35,687 nucleotides of DNA from Solirubrobacterales bacterium (GTDB taxonomy: Bacteria > Actinomycetota > Thermoleophilia > Solirubrobacterales > Solirubrobacteraceae): contig DAHUYL010000137.1 of the NCBI GenBank assembly GCA_027315255.1, positions 1 to 35,687 on the forward strand, in the 5' to 3' direction. Of this stretch, positions 1-7,998 are shown piece by piece. Positions within the stretch are counted from its first letter, which is position 1; each line of letters opens with the position of its first letter. A program made the position numbers and the translations under genes. Under the pieces are notes generated by a model. It had not been told where the DNA came from and made no database searches. It was given only the letters and a program-made list of their open reading frames with translations.

Positions 1-1724
1 ACGCCCCTGCTGAACACCGGCTGGCCGGACGCGGGACCGAACAGCGGGTCGCTGGGGTAGTACCAGCGCATCAGCAGCGTGCCGCTCGACGGGAACTTCA
101 GATGCACGTCGAAGTAGCCCTGCTGCGAGCTGGTCGTGACCGTGTCGAGCAGCGCGTAGCCGCCGCCCGTGGTGGACTTGAACAGGAGCTGCGCTTTCAC
201 GCTCTTCGTCTTGGTGTCGTGCATCGCGTAGTAGGCCGGCCGCACGGCTCCCCACACCTCGAGCGGCTGGTTCGAGCTCGACGCCGTCGTATTCGGCATG
301 TACAGCGGCAGCCGCCAGGCCGCGTAGCCCGGCTTCGGCCGGCCGCCGAAGAACAGCAGGCCGCTCGCGTAGCCGCCGTAGTTGGTCGCGAAATTGGCCG
401 GCTCGTCGTCGGTCAGCAGGTACTGCTCGAACGACGCGACCTGCGGGTTCTTCCAGGAGAGGTACTCCGCCCAGTTGTCGTAATACGCGGCCGTGTCCGG
501 TGACACGTACGGCGAGCGGTCCCTCGAGTTCGGGCGCTTCGGCGGGGAGGTGATGTAGCCGAACTCGGTGTTCCAGATCGGCAGATGCCGGTGCGAACCG
601 TACGTCGCGAACGAGCGGTTGAGCGCGGAGGTGAGGTTGCCGATCGTCCCGAACGAGGCGAACGTCCGGACGAGCTTGGCCCAGACCGCGGGCGAGTACG
701 GCTTCGGGGTGATCTCGGAGTCGTAGTTCTCTTCCTTGTTGGGCGGGTACCAGCGCATGTAGAAGTGGTCGGAGAAGCCGGCCGCGTTGAACAGTCCCGG
801 GTTCTGCGCCGCGAACGTGCGCGTCGCCGCCACGGTCGTCGGGCAGCCCTCGAGCGCCGCGAGCCTGCCACGCAGCGGCCGGTAGTTCGCGTCGACGCAG
901 TACAGCGACTGGACGAACGTCGTCGGCGCCATCCCGTTGAACCAGCCGAACGCCATCGCGGTCGCGCGCGGCGCGAGCTCGCCGATCAGGAAGCCGTCCG
1001 CGCCGTGCCCGGTCGCTCGCAGGGCCGCATACCCGGCCGCGACGAGCTGGCGATACATGCGCGGGCTGTCGGGCACGCCCGGATGGCCCGGCAGCGCCTG
1101 CGGCGCGAGGCTCGGACCGTAGTCGGGCTCGTTCCAGATCGACCAGAACGCGACCCGCGGCAGGTCACCCTTGTTGCCGCGCATGATCCGCCGCGCCTGC
1201 GGGTTGTAGCTGCCGCTGTAGCGCTCGCCGATCGCGCGCACGAACTGCCCGAAGTCGCCGGCGTTCGGATTCCACTGGTGGAACGGGTAGCCCGTGCACC
1301 GGCACGCCTTGTTCGTCGGCATCCCCGGCCCCGTCGCCCACAGCGGCGCACCGCCGACGATGTTGAAGTTGATCTGCATCCCGTAGTCGGCGGCATATCG
1401 GACGATCGCGTCATACGGCGCCCAGGCGGCGTTCGAGTACGCCGCCGGGTTGCTCGCGTTGAAGCGCGCCGGAGCCTTGAACGAGTTGGGGTTGGGGGCG
1501 ATGAACTCCCAGCGGATCGCGACCCGCACCTGCTGAGCACCGAGCTGGCGGAAGCGCTCGAGCGTCGCCGCCGGGTTCGACAGCATCTGCGCGTCGTCCT
1601 GGATGATCGCCACCTGGTTGCTCGCCGCCCGAGCGGGCGGGACGCCCGCGGCGAGGGCCGCGAACGCGAACAGCGTGATGAGCAGCGCCGCTGACGGCCG
1701 ACGCCGGATCCGAACTCCGTTCAT
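1..1724 (-). CDS. Secreted GH-A clan glycosidase-like protein (3' end outside window)
   Basis: The reading frame runs off the left edge, so at least 574 residues are present and the C-terminus is missing. The N-terminus (basic residues, hydrophobic stretch about 14-29, then ARA at 32-34) looks like a Sec signal peptide. A TIM-barrel glycosidase of the GH39/GH5-like type is suggested by IWNEP, with candidate acid/base Glu199, and IWNTEFGY, with candidate nucleophile Glu387. Beta-rich sequence follows the barrel. The ATG is chosen because it overlaps the stop codon of the upstream paralogue as ATGA, so the two genes are probably translationally coupled. Both share the WNEP and WNTE blocks, a conserved LYCV segment and a QYLLTD block, so they arose by tandem duplication. 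Substrate is unknown; polysaccharide or surface-glycan hydrolysis is inferred. Confidence in the fold is high, in the exact family low. Confidence 0.85.
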   Translation of the reverse strand, partial: MNGVRIRRRPSAALLITLFAFAALAAGVPPARAASNQVAIIQDDAQMLSNPAATLERFRQLGAQQVRVAIRWEFIAPNPNSFKAPARFNASNPAAYSNAAWAPYDAIVRYAADYGMQINFNIVGGAPLWATGPGMPTNKACRCTGYPFHQWNPNAGDFGQFVRAIGERYSGSYNPQARRIMRGNKGDLPRVAFWSIWNEPDYGPSLAPQALPGHPGVPDSPRMYRQLVAAGYAALRATGHGADGFLIGELAPRATAMAFGWFNGMAPTTFVQSLYCVDANYRPLRGRLAALEGCPTTVAATRTFAAQNPGLFNAAGFSDHFYMRWYPPNKEENYDSEITPKPYSPAVWAKLVRTFASFGTIGNLTSALNRSFATYGSHRHLPIWNTEFGYITSPPKRPNSRDRSPYVSPDTAAYYDNWAEYLSWKNPQVASFEQYLLTDDEPANFATNYGGYASGLLFFGGRPKPGYAAWRLPLYMPNTTASSSNQPLEVWGAVRPAYYAMHDTKTKSVKAQLLFKSTTGGGYALLDTVTTSSQQGYFDVHLKFPSSGTLLMRWYYPSDPLFGPASGQPVFSRG

Positions 1725-3394
1725 TTCGAGGCCTCCGTGATCGCTTGGGTGCGGCTGTGCAGCATCGGCCCGGAACCGTTCCACGCCAGCCGGACGGCAC
1801 CGCTGCCGGAGAAGCGGACGGCCGTCGTGAAGTAGCCGTTGCTGCCCTTGGCAAGGGTCAGGCGGCTGACCGTTCCCCACTGGTGGCTGCCGGCCGGCTC
1901 GAACTGAACCTGAACGACCTGCGGACGGCCGGTCCTGGCCTGCGTCACGGGAGCGGGGCGCACGCACCCCCACACTACCAGCGGCGTCCGGCGCGGGGCG
2001 CTCGTCCGAGGCAGCCACAGCGGCATCCTGAACGCGTCGAACACGATCGGCTTCTGCTGCCCGGTGAAGAACTCGAGGCCCGTCATGAAGTGCGACTTGT
2101 TGGCCGGGACCGGATCGGTCAGCAGGTACTGGTCGTAGCTGCGCAGCCGCGGATCGAGCCAGCTCAGGTACTCGGACTCGTTCAGGTATGCCGCCGCCGT
2201 CGGCAGCGGCAGCCCGTAGGTCGCGTTGTCGGGCGGGTCCGTTCGGTAGCCGTATTCGGTGTTCCAGATCGGCAGGCGGACGGTGCGCCCGTACGCGGCC
2301 GCCGCGCGGTCGAGCGTCGACTCGACGTTCGGCAGCGCCGGGAAGTCCGCCGCGTCGTTGCCGATCAGGCCCGGCGTCTTGACCGTCGGCGCGGTCAGGT
2401 CCGGATACGGGTGGACGGCGAACCCGCTCGCGTCGAACAGCGCCGGGTTCTCGGCGGCGAACCGCTGCGAGCCCGCACTCGTCGACGGGCAGCCGCGCTC
2501 GCTGGCGGCGACGCCCTGGAGCGGCCTGAAGTCCGATCCGACGCAGTACAGCGCCCGGACGAATCGCAGCGGCTGCAGCGGCTCGAACGTGCCCGGGTTC
2601 AGGTAGCCGTGCGGCGCGGTCTCGCCGAACAGGATCGTGTCGGTGCGCGGGGTGTGGCCGGTCTGGGCGAGCGCGTCCCAGCCGGCCGCCAGCAGCGCGC
2701 GGTAGAACCTCGGCGAGACCTCCACGGTGCCGTTGTCGGTGGTCGCCGGCGCCAGGTAGATCCCGTAGTTGGGCTCGTTCCACAGCGACCAGAAGTTCAC
2801 TCGGGGAAGCGGCGAGGCTGCGCCGGGCGGCTTGAAGTGACCGCCGTAGCGCTTGCCGAGCGCGCGCACGAACTGGCCGAAGTCACGTGCCGACGGCTCC
2901 CAGTCGGCCGCGTAGATGCCGCGCGCCGGGCCGCCTGGGCCCGCCGCCCAGCGGGGCGCCGGCGGGCCGACCGTGAAGTCGAGCCCGATTTCGACCTTCG
3001 CTGCGGCGCGCACGATCCGGTCGTAGACGACCCAGTTGGTCGCCGGGTACGCATTCGGGTCGGCGGCGTCGAAGCGGGCAGGCGCCCGCTTCGCCATCGG
3101 CTTCGGAGCCAGCCCGCCGAGGCCTCCCCAGGGGACGTACACCCGCACGCGATCGATCCCCAGCGACTTGAAGAATCGAAGTGCCGCCGGCGGATCGGCG
3201 TGCAGGAACCCTTCGGCCTCGATGATCGACTCGAGGTCCGAATGGCCGGACGGAAGCCGCGGGGGTCGCGGTCCGCTCGACCCGCCGCACGCCGACACTG
3301 CGAGCGCGGCCAGCAGCGCGGCGGCGCCGGCCAGCAGCGCGGTCCTGCGCCTTGGCGGCCGCGCGGGACGGTGGTCGTCGGAGGCGAGGGTCAC
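1721..3394 (-). CDS. GH-A clan glycosidase-like lipoprotein
   Basis: A 557-residue protein starting at GTG. It has a lipoprotein signal: Arg-rich N-region, hydrophobic core about 19-33, and lipobox VSAC with Cys36 as the lipidated residue. The mature part resembles GH39/GH5-type barrels, with LWNEP (Glu207) and IWNTEYGY (Glu380) as the likely catalytic pair. It is the paralogue of the next gene downstream, but this copy is predicted to be anchored to the membrane while the other is released. Its TGA overlaps the next ATG by 3 bases (ATGA). No Shine-Dalgarno is visible before the GTG, and a possible -10 (TACTTT) lies at 3427-3432 on the minus strand. It is divergent from a membrane glycosyltransferase, which suggests a shared role in surface or exopolysaccharide metabolism (inference). 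Confidence 0.88.
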   Translation of the reverse strand: MTLASDDHRPARPPRRRTALLAGAAALLAALAVSACGGSSGPRPPRLPSGHSDLESIIEAEGFLHADPPAALRFFKSLGIDRVRVYVPWGGLGGLAPKPMAKRAPARFDAADPNAYPATNWVVYDRIVRAAAKVEIGLDFTVGPPAPRWAAGPGGPARGIYAADWEPSARDFGQFVRALGKRYGGHFKPPGAASPLPRVNFWSLWNEPNYGIYLAPATTDNGTVEVSPRFYRALLAAGWDALAQTGHTPRTDTILFGETAPHGYLNPGTFEPLQPLRFVRALYCVGSDFRPLQGVAASERGCPSTSAGSQRFAAENPALFDASGFAVHPYPDLTAPTVKTPGLIGNDAADFPALPNVESTLDRAAAAYGRTVRLPIWNTEYGYRTDPPDNATYGLPLPTAAAYLNESEYLSWLDPRLRSYDQYLLTDPVPANKSHFMTGLEFFTGQQKPIVFDAFRMPLWLPRTSAPRRTPLVVWGCVRPAPVTQARTGRPQVVQVQFEPAGSHQWGTVSRLTLAKGSNGYFTTAVRFSGSGAVRLAWNGSGPMLHSRTQAITEASK

Positions 3395-3460
3395 TTGGAT
3401 CGAGGCAGGAACGGCACGGGCGGCCGAAAGTAGCGGGGCTGGTGACCGCGATCCCGCCCG

Positions 3461-3491
3461 GGACCGGGTCTTCCGCGGTCCTTCTTACACT
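3461..3491 (+). promoter_or_regulatory. Promoter of the GT-C glycosyltransferase, leaderless type
   Basis: TACACT at 3486-3491 ends six bases before the ATG at 3498, so the predicted transcript begins at or next to the A of the start codon. No convincing -35 is seen. A 6-bp inverted repeat, GGACCG (3461-3466) and CGGTCC (3476-3481), sits just upstream of the -10 and could be an operator. Confidence 0.55.
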
Positions 3492-3497
3492 GGCGTC

Positions 3498-5075
3498 ATG
3501 CTTGCGCAGCCGCAAACGCGTGGCGTCGCGGCCGCAGCCAGGCAACGGATGCTAGCGCGTCCCGATCCGGCCTCGATCGGTCCGGCGGGGTGGCTCGTGC
3601 TGGCGATCACGGGCGTCGCGGCCCTGCTGCGGTTCGCGACGATCACCAGCCAGAGCTTCTGGGTCGACGAGGCCACGACCGTCCACGAGGTGTCGCTCTC
3701 GTTCGGGCAGATGCTGCACCAGCTGCGGATCGAGGAGACGACGCCGCCCCTGTACTTCGCGCTGGCATGGGTCTGGACGCGGGTGTTCGGCGCAGGGGAG
3801 CTGGGGATCCGCTCGCTGTCGGCGCTCGCGGGCGTCGCGCTCGTGCCGGTCGCCTACCTGTGCGGGCGCGAGCTCGTGTCGCGTGCCGCCGGCGTCGTCG
3901 CGGCGGCGCTGGTCGCCGTCAGCCCGTTCATGATCTGGTACTCGCAGGAGGCCCGCTCCTACATGCTGTTCGCGCTGCTCAGCGGGCTCTCGTTCCTGTT
4001 CGCGGCGCGCGCCGCGCGGACGCGGGCGAGCGGCGACTTCGCGATCTGGAGCGTGAGCTCCGCGCTGGCGGTGCTGACCCACTTCTTCGCCGGCTTCCTG
4101 ATCGCTCCCGAGGCGGTGTGGCTCGTGTGGCTGCTGCGAGCCGACCGGCGCGCGCTGCGAGCGGCGTTGCTCGCGTGCGCCGTGGTCGCGGCGGCACAGG
4201 GCGCGGTGCTGCCGATCGCGATCGGCGACACCTCGCATCCGCTGAACTGGATCCCGAACACGCTCTCGCTGTCGACGCGGATCTACGAGACGCCGGTCGA
4301 CTTCGCCGTATCGCAGCTGTACCGGAGCCCGGGCTTGTACGTGACCTCGAGCACGCTCGCGCTCGTCGGGCTGCTCGGCACGGCGCTGCTGGCGGCGGTC
4401 GCGGCGGCGATCCTGTGGCGCGGCGGTGGGCGCCGCGAGCGCAGCGGCGCCACGTACGCCGCGGGTGTCGGCCTCGTCACCGTGCTGGTCCCGATCGTCC
4501 TCGCGTGGCTCGGCCGCGACTACGTCTTCAGCCGCAACTTCATCGCAGCCTGGGTGCCGCTCGCGGTCGCGCTCGCTGCCGCCTGCACGGCGCCGCGGGC
4601 GCGCGGCGCTGGGGTGACGCTGGCGGTCGTGCTGGTGGGCGGGTTCGCGTGGGCGGGGGTGACGCTCGCCGGCGAGCCGACGCTGCAGCGATCGGACTGG
4701 CGTGACGCCGCGGCCGCGCTCGGTCGCCCGCTCGGGCCGCGGCTGATCGTCGCCGCGGACGGCAACTTCGGCGAGCAGCCGTTGGCGGTCTACCTGCGGC
4801 TGCCGTTCAGCTACCTCGGGACGCCGACGCAGGCGCCGGCGGTGCGGATCGTCGAGGTCGACTTCGTTGGCGACGCCCACTACGCGTACCTGCTGCGCCG
4901 GCCGCTGTTCCCGGGCATGCGACTGCTTCGCACGCGGGTCGTGAGTGGCGGGCTCGAGGTGTGGCGGTTCGCGCTGGCGCCGCCCGGCTGGACGGCGTCG
5001 GAGTTCGGGATCACGGCGAACATTCGGGAGCTCTTTCACCTCAAGACGACACCTTCCGTGCTGTTCCAGCGTTAA
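3498..5075 (+). CDS. GT-C family membrane glycosyltransferase (PMT/ArnT-like)
   Basis: 525 residues with about ten or more hydrophobic segments. Early in the protein, FWVDEATT carries the Asp-Glu pair typical of polyprenyl-phosphate-sugar-dependent GT-C enzymes, and the segment YSQEARSY is a hallmark of the same superfamily. Enzymes of this family move a sugar from a lipid carrier to an acceptor on the outer face of the membrane; donor and acceptor cannot be read from the sequence. The open frame extends further upstream, but the ATG at 3498 is chosen because it immediately follows a -10 element and because the upstream extension overlaps the divergent lipoprotein gene. An in-frame ATG at 3549 is an alternative start. 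The gene is divergent from two glycosidase paralogues. Confidence 0.88.
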   Translation: MLAQPQTRGVAAAARQRMLARPDPASIGPAGWLVLAITGVAALLRFATITSQSFWVDEATTVHEVSLSFGQMLHQLRIEETTPPLYFALAWVWTRVFGAGELGIRSLSALAGVALVPVAYLCGRELVSRAAGVVAAALVAVSPFMIWYSQEARSYMLFALLSGLSFLFAARAARTRASGDFAIWSVSSALAVLTHFFAGFLIAPEAVWLVWLLRADRRALRAALLACAVVAAAQGAVLPIAIGDTSHPLNWIPNTLSLSTRIYETPVDFAVSQLYRSPGLYVTSSTLALVGLLGTALLAAVAAAILWRGGGRRERSGATYAAGVGLVTVLVPIVLAWLGRDYVFSRNFIAAWVPLAVALAAACTAPRARGAGVTLAVVLVGGFAWAGVTLAGEPTLQRSDWRDAAAALGRPLGPRLIVAADGNFGEQPLAVYLRLPFSYLGTPTQAPAVRIVEVDFVGDAHYAYLLRRPLFPGMRLLRTRVVSGGLEVWRFALAPPGWTASEFGITANIRELFHLKTTPSVLFQR

Positions 5076-5129
5076 CGCCGGCCGATGAGCCGTCCCGTCA
5101 CCTCGCAGCCCGTCTTCGCTCCGACGCCG

Positions 5130-5135
5130 TACAGT
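5130..5135 (+). promoter_or_regulatory. -10 element, near-leaderless promoter
   Basis: TACAGT nine bases upstream of the ATG at 5145. The spacing predicts a 5' leader of only about 2-4 bases. No clear -35. Confidence 0.45.
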
Positions 5136-5144
5136 TCCCGCGTC

Positions 5145-5840
5145 ATGCGTCGGCTCCGCCTGCTCTCGATCGTCTGCCTCGTTGCCGGCGGCCTTGTGGT
5201 TGCCGCCGGCAACGCCACGGCGAAGTCGCCGTCGCCCACCACCACGACGACGACCACGCAGTCACACACCTCGACATCGCCCGGCAGGCCACACCCGCAC
5301 AAGGCCAGGAAGCGGCCACACGCCTCCACGACGACGACCCGCACGTCGACGACGACACACGCGAAGCGCACGTCGACGACGACGCACACGACGACGACCC
5401 GCACGTCGACGACCAAGACGCGGCCGCACAAGCCCCGATCGACGCTGCCGTCAGCCGCCAACGACTGCTACCACAACCAGCGGCTCACCCACCACTACTC
5501 GATCGCCGAGCTGCAGAACGCGCTGGCGACGATGCCGGCCGAGCTGAAGGTCTACACCGCGTGCTACTCGGTGATCCAGAGCCAGCTGCTCGCGCAGGAG
5601 AGCAAGACCGGTGGCGGCGGTGGGACCGGGTCCTCGGGCGGCTCGTTCATCTCGACGCCGCTCCTGATCGTGCTGATCGCGATCGTGCTCGGCGGTGGCG
5701 GGCTCGCGTATGTGGCCTATCGGCGGAGCGCCGGCGGGGGCGAGCAATCCGGCGACGGCGGCGCCGAGCCGTCCGATCACGGCGCGGCGGAGCCACCTGA
5801 CGAGGGCGGCGACGAGCCGCCGACCGCAGCCGGCGGCTGA
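5145..5840 (+). CDS. Thr-rich secreted protein with conserved Cys-pair domain and C-terminal TM
   Basis: 231 residues. The ATG at 5145 is preferred over one 60 bases upstream because it puts a signal peptide (MRRLRLL, then hydrophobic, ending NATAK) at the N-terminus and follows a -10. Order of parts: signal peptide 1-25; Thr/Arg/His-rich low-complexity stretch about 28-100, encoded partly by 27-bp identical repeats at 5327-5353 and 5387-5413; a compact domain about 106-150 that starts NDCYHNQRL and contains YTACYSVI; Gly linker; TM segment about 168-190; acidic Gly/Pro/Glu tail. The compact domain has two Cys and a Tyr-Ser-X3-Leu core, a pattern I associate with uncharacterised proteins of this lineage but cannot name. 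It is probably anchored by the C-terminal TM with a cytoplasmic tail. Function unknown. Confidence 0.8.
   Translation: MRRLRLLSIVCLVAGGLVVAAGNATAKSPSPTTTTTTTQSHTSTSPGRPHPHKARKRPHASTTTTRTSTTTHAKRTSTTTHTTTTRTSTTKTRPHKPRSTLPSAANDCYHNQRLTHHYSIAELQNALATMPAELKVYTACYSVIQSQLLAQESKTGGGGGTGSSGGSFISTPLLIVLIAIVLGGGGLAYVAYRRSAGGGEQSGDGGAEPSDHGAAEPPDEGGDEPPTAAGG
5181..5213 (+). other. 12-bp perfect inverted repeat inside signal-peptide codons
   Basis: GTTGCCGGCGGC (5181-5192) and GCCGCCGGCAAC (5202-5213) are perfect complements separated by a 9-base loop. In the mRNA this hairpin would begin about 36 bases after the start codon. It may tune early elongation or simply reflect Ala/Gly codons. Confidence 0.6.
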
Positions 5841-5889
5841 CCCGCTCCCTGGCTCGCAGGCGGTGCGCTTGGCGCCGCCGGGGCTCCTC

Positions 5890-5895
5890 TACACT
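5890..5895 (+). promoter_or_regulatory. -10 element of ispG
   Basis: TACACT nine bases before the ATG at 5905. A weak -35 candidate TTGGCG lies at 5869-5874 with a short 15-base spacer. No Shine-Dalgarno fits between, so near-leaderless initiation is likely. Confidence 0.55.
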
Positions 5896-5904
5896 GGTCC
5901 GCGC

Positions 5905-7179
5905 ATGGCATCCGAGCGCCAGATCAACGTCGGCGGCGTGCAGATCGGTGGCGGCGCACCGGTCGCGGTCCAGACGATGACGAAGACCGAGACCGCCGAT
6001 CTGGCCGCCACGATGGCGCAGATCCGGCGCGTGGCCGAGGCTGGTGCCGATCTCGTCCGCTGCGCGGTGCCGCGCGAGAAGGACGCCGACGCGCTGCGGA
6101 CGATCGTGCGCGAGTCGCCGATCCCGGTGATCGCCGACATCCACTTCAACCACACGCTCGCGCTGAAGGCGCTCGATGCCGGGGCCCACTGCGTGCGCCT
6201 GAATCCGGGCAACATCGGCGGCCCGGACAAGGTTGCCGAGGTCGTCCGGCGCGCCCGCGAGCTGGGCACGCCGCTGCGGATCGGGGTCAACTCCGGGTCG
6301 CTGCCGGCCCACCTGCGCGAGCTCGAGTACACCAACCCGGTCGAGGCGCTGGTCGCCGCCGCGCTCGGGGTCGTCGAGCTGATGGCGCAGCTCGACTTCA
6401 CCGACTTCAAGGTGTCGATGAAGTCGACGAGCGTTCCCAACACGATCGCCTCGAACCGGCTGCTGGCCGACAAGATCCCGTACCCGCTGCACCTGGGCGT
6501 GACCGAGGCCGGCACCAAGTGGTCGGGATCGCTGAAGTCGGCCGTCGGGCTGGGAACGCTGCTCGCCGACGGGATCGGCGACACGATCCGGATCTCGCTC
6601 TCGACCTTCCACGCCGAGGAGGAGGTCAAGGTCGCCTGGGAGATCCTGAAGGCGCTGAGGCTCCGTCGCCGCGGCCCCGACCTGATCGCCTGCCCGACGT
6701 GCGGCCGGCTGCAGTTCGACATGGACACGGTCGTCGCCGAGATCGAGCGGCGGCTCGAGGCCTACGAGGACCCGATCGAGGTGTCGGTGCTCGGCTGCGC
6801 GGTGAACGGGATCGGCGAGGCGCGCCACGCGGACTTCGGGATCACCGGCGCCAAGGACGCCGGCGCGATCTACTCGAAGGGCAAGATGCTGCGCAAGGTC
6901 AGGACCGAGGATCTCGTCGACGAGCTGTTCGTCGAGATCGACAAGTACTACGCCGCCGGCAAGCGCGTCGTGCGCGACGAGCGCGCCGCGGCCGAGGCCG
7001 AGCAGTGGCTCGCCGAGAACGAGGACGCCACCGCGATCACGCCCGAGCGGCTGGCCGCGCTCGAGGCGGAGGCCGCGGCCACCGAGCGGGACTCGCCCGT
7101 CGCCGGCCGCCGCTTCACCCGCGCCGCTGGTCCTCCCGCGGGCTTGGCGCGGGAGGACCAAGGGCGGGACGCCGCTTGA
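5905..7179 (+). CDS. ispG: 4-hydroxy-3-methylbut-2-en-1-yl diphosphate synthase (IspG/GcpE)
   Basis: 424 residues. IspG converts ME-cPP to HMBPP in the penultimate step of the MEP isoprenoid pathway, using a [4Fe-4S] cluster. The cluster ligands are visible as CPTCGR (Cys263, Cys266) and VLGCAVNGIGEA (Cys298). The N-terminal TIM-barrel motifs VQTMTKT, IADIHFN and RLNPGNIG are present. The ATG at 5905 follows a -10 element. The C-terminus is extended by roughly 40-50 Ala/Glu-rich residues beyond the conserved core; the last coding stretch contains a perfect 13-bp hairpin (7128-7160). It is monocistronic by appearance and convergent with sodA. Confidence 0.97.
   Translation: MASERQINVGGVQIGGGAPVAVQTMTKTETADLAATMAQIRRVAEAGADLVRCAVPREKDADALRTIVRESPIPVIADIHFNHTLALKALDAGAHCVRLNPGNIGGPDKVAEVVRRARELGTPLRIGVNSGSLPAHLRELEYTNPVEALVAAALGVVELMAQLDFTDFKVSMKSTSVPNTIASNRLLADKIPYPLHLGVTEAGTKWSGSLKSAVGLGTLLADGIGDTIRISLSTFHAEEEVKVAWEILKALRLRRRGPDLIACPTCGRLQFDMDTVVAEIERRLEAYEDPIEVSVLGCAVNGIGEARHADFGITGAKDAGAIYSKGKMLRKVRTEDLVDELFVEIDKYYAAGKRVVRDERAAAEAEQWLAENEDATAITPERLAALEAEAAATERDSPVAGRRFTRAAGPPAGLAREDQGRDAA
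7128..7160 (+). terminator. Strong hairpin at the 3' end of ispG
   Basis: TGGTCCTCCCGCG (7128-7140) and CGCGGGAGGACCA (7148-7160) form a perfect 13-bp stem with a 7-base loop. It lies inside the ispG frame, ending 17 bases before the stop codon. There is no T-tract. It could act as a U-less actinobacterial terminator or protect the mRNA 3' end. Confidence 0.5.
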
Positions 7180-7191
7180 CCTAGCGGCTCA

Positions 7192-7252
7192 TCCTGCAAT
7201 TCCGCACCCATTCGAGCGCGCCCTCGCTCTCGGTGGGCACGGACCTACAGGA
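7192..7252. terminator. Nested hairpin between convergent ispG and sodA
   Basis: Pairing arms are TCCTG/CAGGA (7192-7196, 7248-7252), CCG/CGG (7202-7204, 7240-7242), CCCA/TGGG (7207-7210, 7234-7237) and GAGCG/CGCTC (7214-7218, 7225-7229). The bulged rod-like fold fills nearly the whole gap between the two stop codons. A bidirectional terminator is the simplest reading; a small RNA is possible. Confidence 0.45.
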
Positions 7253-7266
7253 CGAACCACTGACGG

Positions 7267-7881
7267 CTACGCCGCCGCCGCGAAACCGGAGGCGACGGCA
7301 TCCCAGTCGACCACGTTCCACCAGGCGTCGATGTAGTCGGGCCGGCGGTTCTGGTACTTGAGGTAGTAGGCGTGCTCCCACACGTCGACGCCCAGCAGCG
7401 GCGTCTGGCCGTCGGCGATCGGGTTGTCCTGGTTGGCGGTCGAGACGACCGCCAGGCCCGAGCCGTCGTGCACCAGCCACGCCCACCCGGAACCGAAGCG
7501 TCCGACGCCGGCGGCCTTGAACTTCGCCTTGAACTCGTCGAACGAGCCGAACGTCGAGTCGAGCGCCTGGCGCAGGGCGCCGTCGGGCTCGGGGCGGGCG
7601 GGATCCGATACCGGCTTCATCCAGGTCCAGAACAGCGAGTGGTTGTAATGGCCGCCCGCGTTGTTGCGGACCGGTGTCTGCCTGTCCGCCGGCAGTGAGC
7701 CGAGGTTGCGCAGCACGTCCTCGACGGCCGCGTCGGCCAGGTCGGTCCCCTCCAGGGCGGCGTTGGCGTTGGTCACGTAGGCCTGGTGGTGCTTGTCGTG
7801 GTGGACGCGCATGGTGGCCCCGTCGATGTGCGGCTCGAGCGCGTCGTAGTCGTAGGGGAGCGGCGGAACTTCGAATGGCAT
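7267..7881 (-). CDS. sodA: Superoxide dismutase, Mn/Fe family
   Basis: 204 residues, full length for the family. It dismutates superoxide in the cytoplasm. Metal ligands can be assigned from conserved blocks: His27 in VHHDKHH, His81 in [10 protein letters not shown], and Asp166 and His170 in DVWEHAYY. The QDNP segment (Gln151-Asp152) fits the Mn-type second-sphere pattern, so Mn is more likely than Fe, though this should be measured. ATG start with AAGGAG five bases upstream. It faces ispG convergently, with a hairpin between them, and is divergent from proS. Confidence 0.97.
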   Translation of the reverse strand: MPFEVPPLPYDYDALEPHIDGATMRVHHDKHHQAYVTNANAALEGTDLADAAVEDVLRNLGSLPADRQTPVRNNAGGHYNHSLFWTWMKPVSDPARPEPDGALRQALDSTFGSFDEFKAKFKAAGVGRFGSGWAWLVHDGSGLAVVSTANQDNPIADGQTPLLGVDVWEHAYYLKYQNRRPDYIDAWWNVVDWDAVASGFAAAA

Positions 7882-7886
7882 CTGGG

Positions 7887-7892
7887 CTCCTT
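7887..7892 (-). promoter_or_regulatory. Shine-Dalgarno of sodA
   Basis: AAGGAG on the minus strand, five bases before the ATG. It is one of the few canonical ribosome binding sites in the window and contrasts with the leaderless pattern of neighbouring genes. Confidence 0.8.
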
Positions 7893-7978
7893 GGTGGGTG
7901 GTTCAGCTGCGGACATGCTTATCAGAGCACATCCGTACTCGCGGCGGCCCACGCGGGTCGCGTGAGCCGGCGCCCGAG

Positions 7979-7984
7979 TAGATT
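7979..7984 (+). promoter_or_regulatory. -10 element of proS
   Basis: TAGATT 14 bases upstream of the ATG at 7999, predicting a leader of about 7-8 bases with no Shine-Dalgarno. Confidence 0.4.
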
Positions 7985-7998
7985 TCCGATCAGCCACG

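Noticed and set aside
585-1694. Long plus-strand open frame opposite the first glycosidase
   Set aside because: Arg/Val/Ala-rich shadow without motifs; the minus strand carries the conserved WNEP and WNTE blocks and a signal peptide.
1745-3433. 562-residue plus-strand open frame opposite the lipoprotein glycosidase
   Set aside because: Composition is typical for an antisense frame in high-GC DNA; no domain and no start signal.
3552-5039. 495-residue minus-strand frame opposite the glycosyltransferase
   Set aside because: Nearly all Arg, Gln, Asp and Glu, a classical antisense shadow of a hydrophobic protein.
5327-5413. ACG-rich repeats as a possible CRISPR or origin iteron
   Set aside because: The repeats encode the Thr/Arg stalk in frame, are irregular in spacing and number only two full copies.
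5647-7161. 504-residue minus-strand frame opposite ispG
   Set aside because: ispG is certain on the plus strand, and this frame has no motif.
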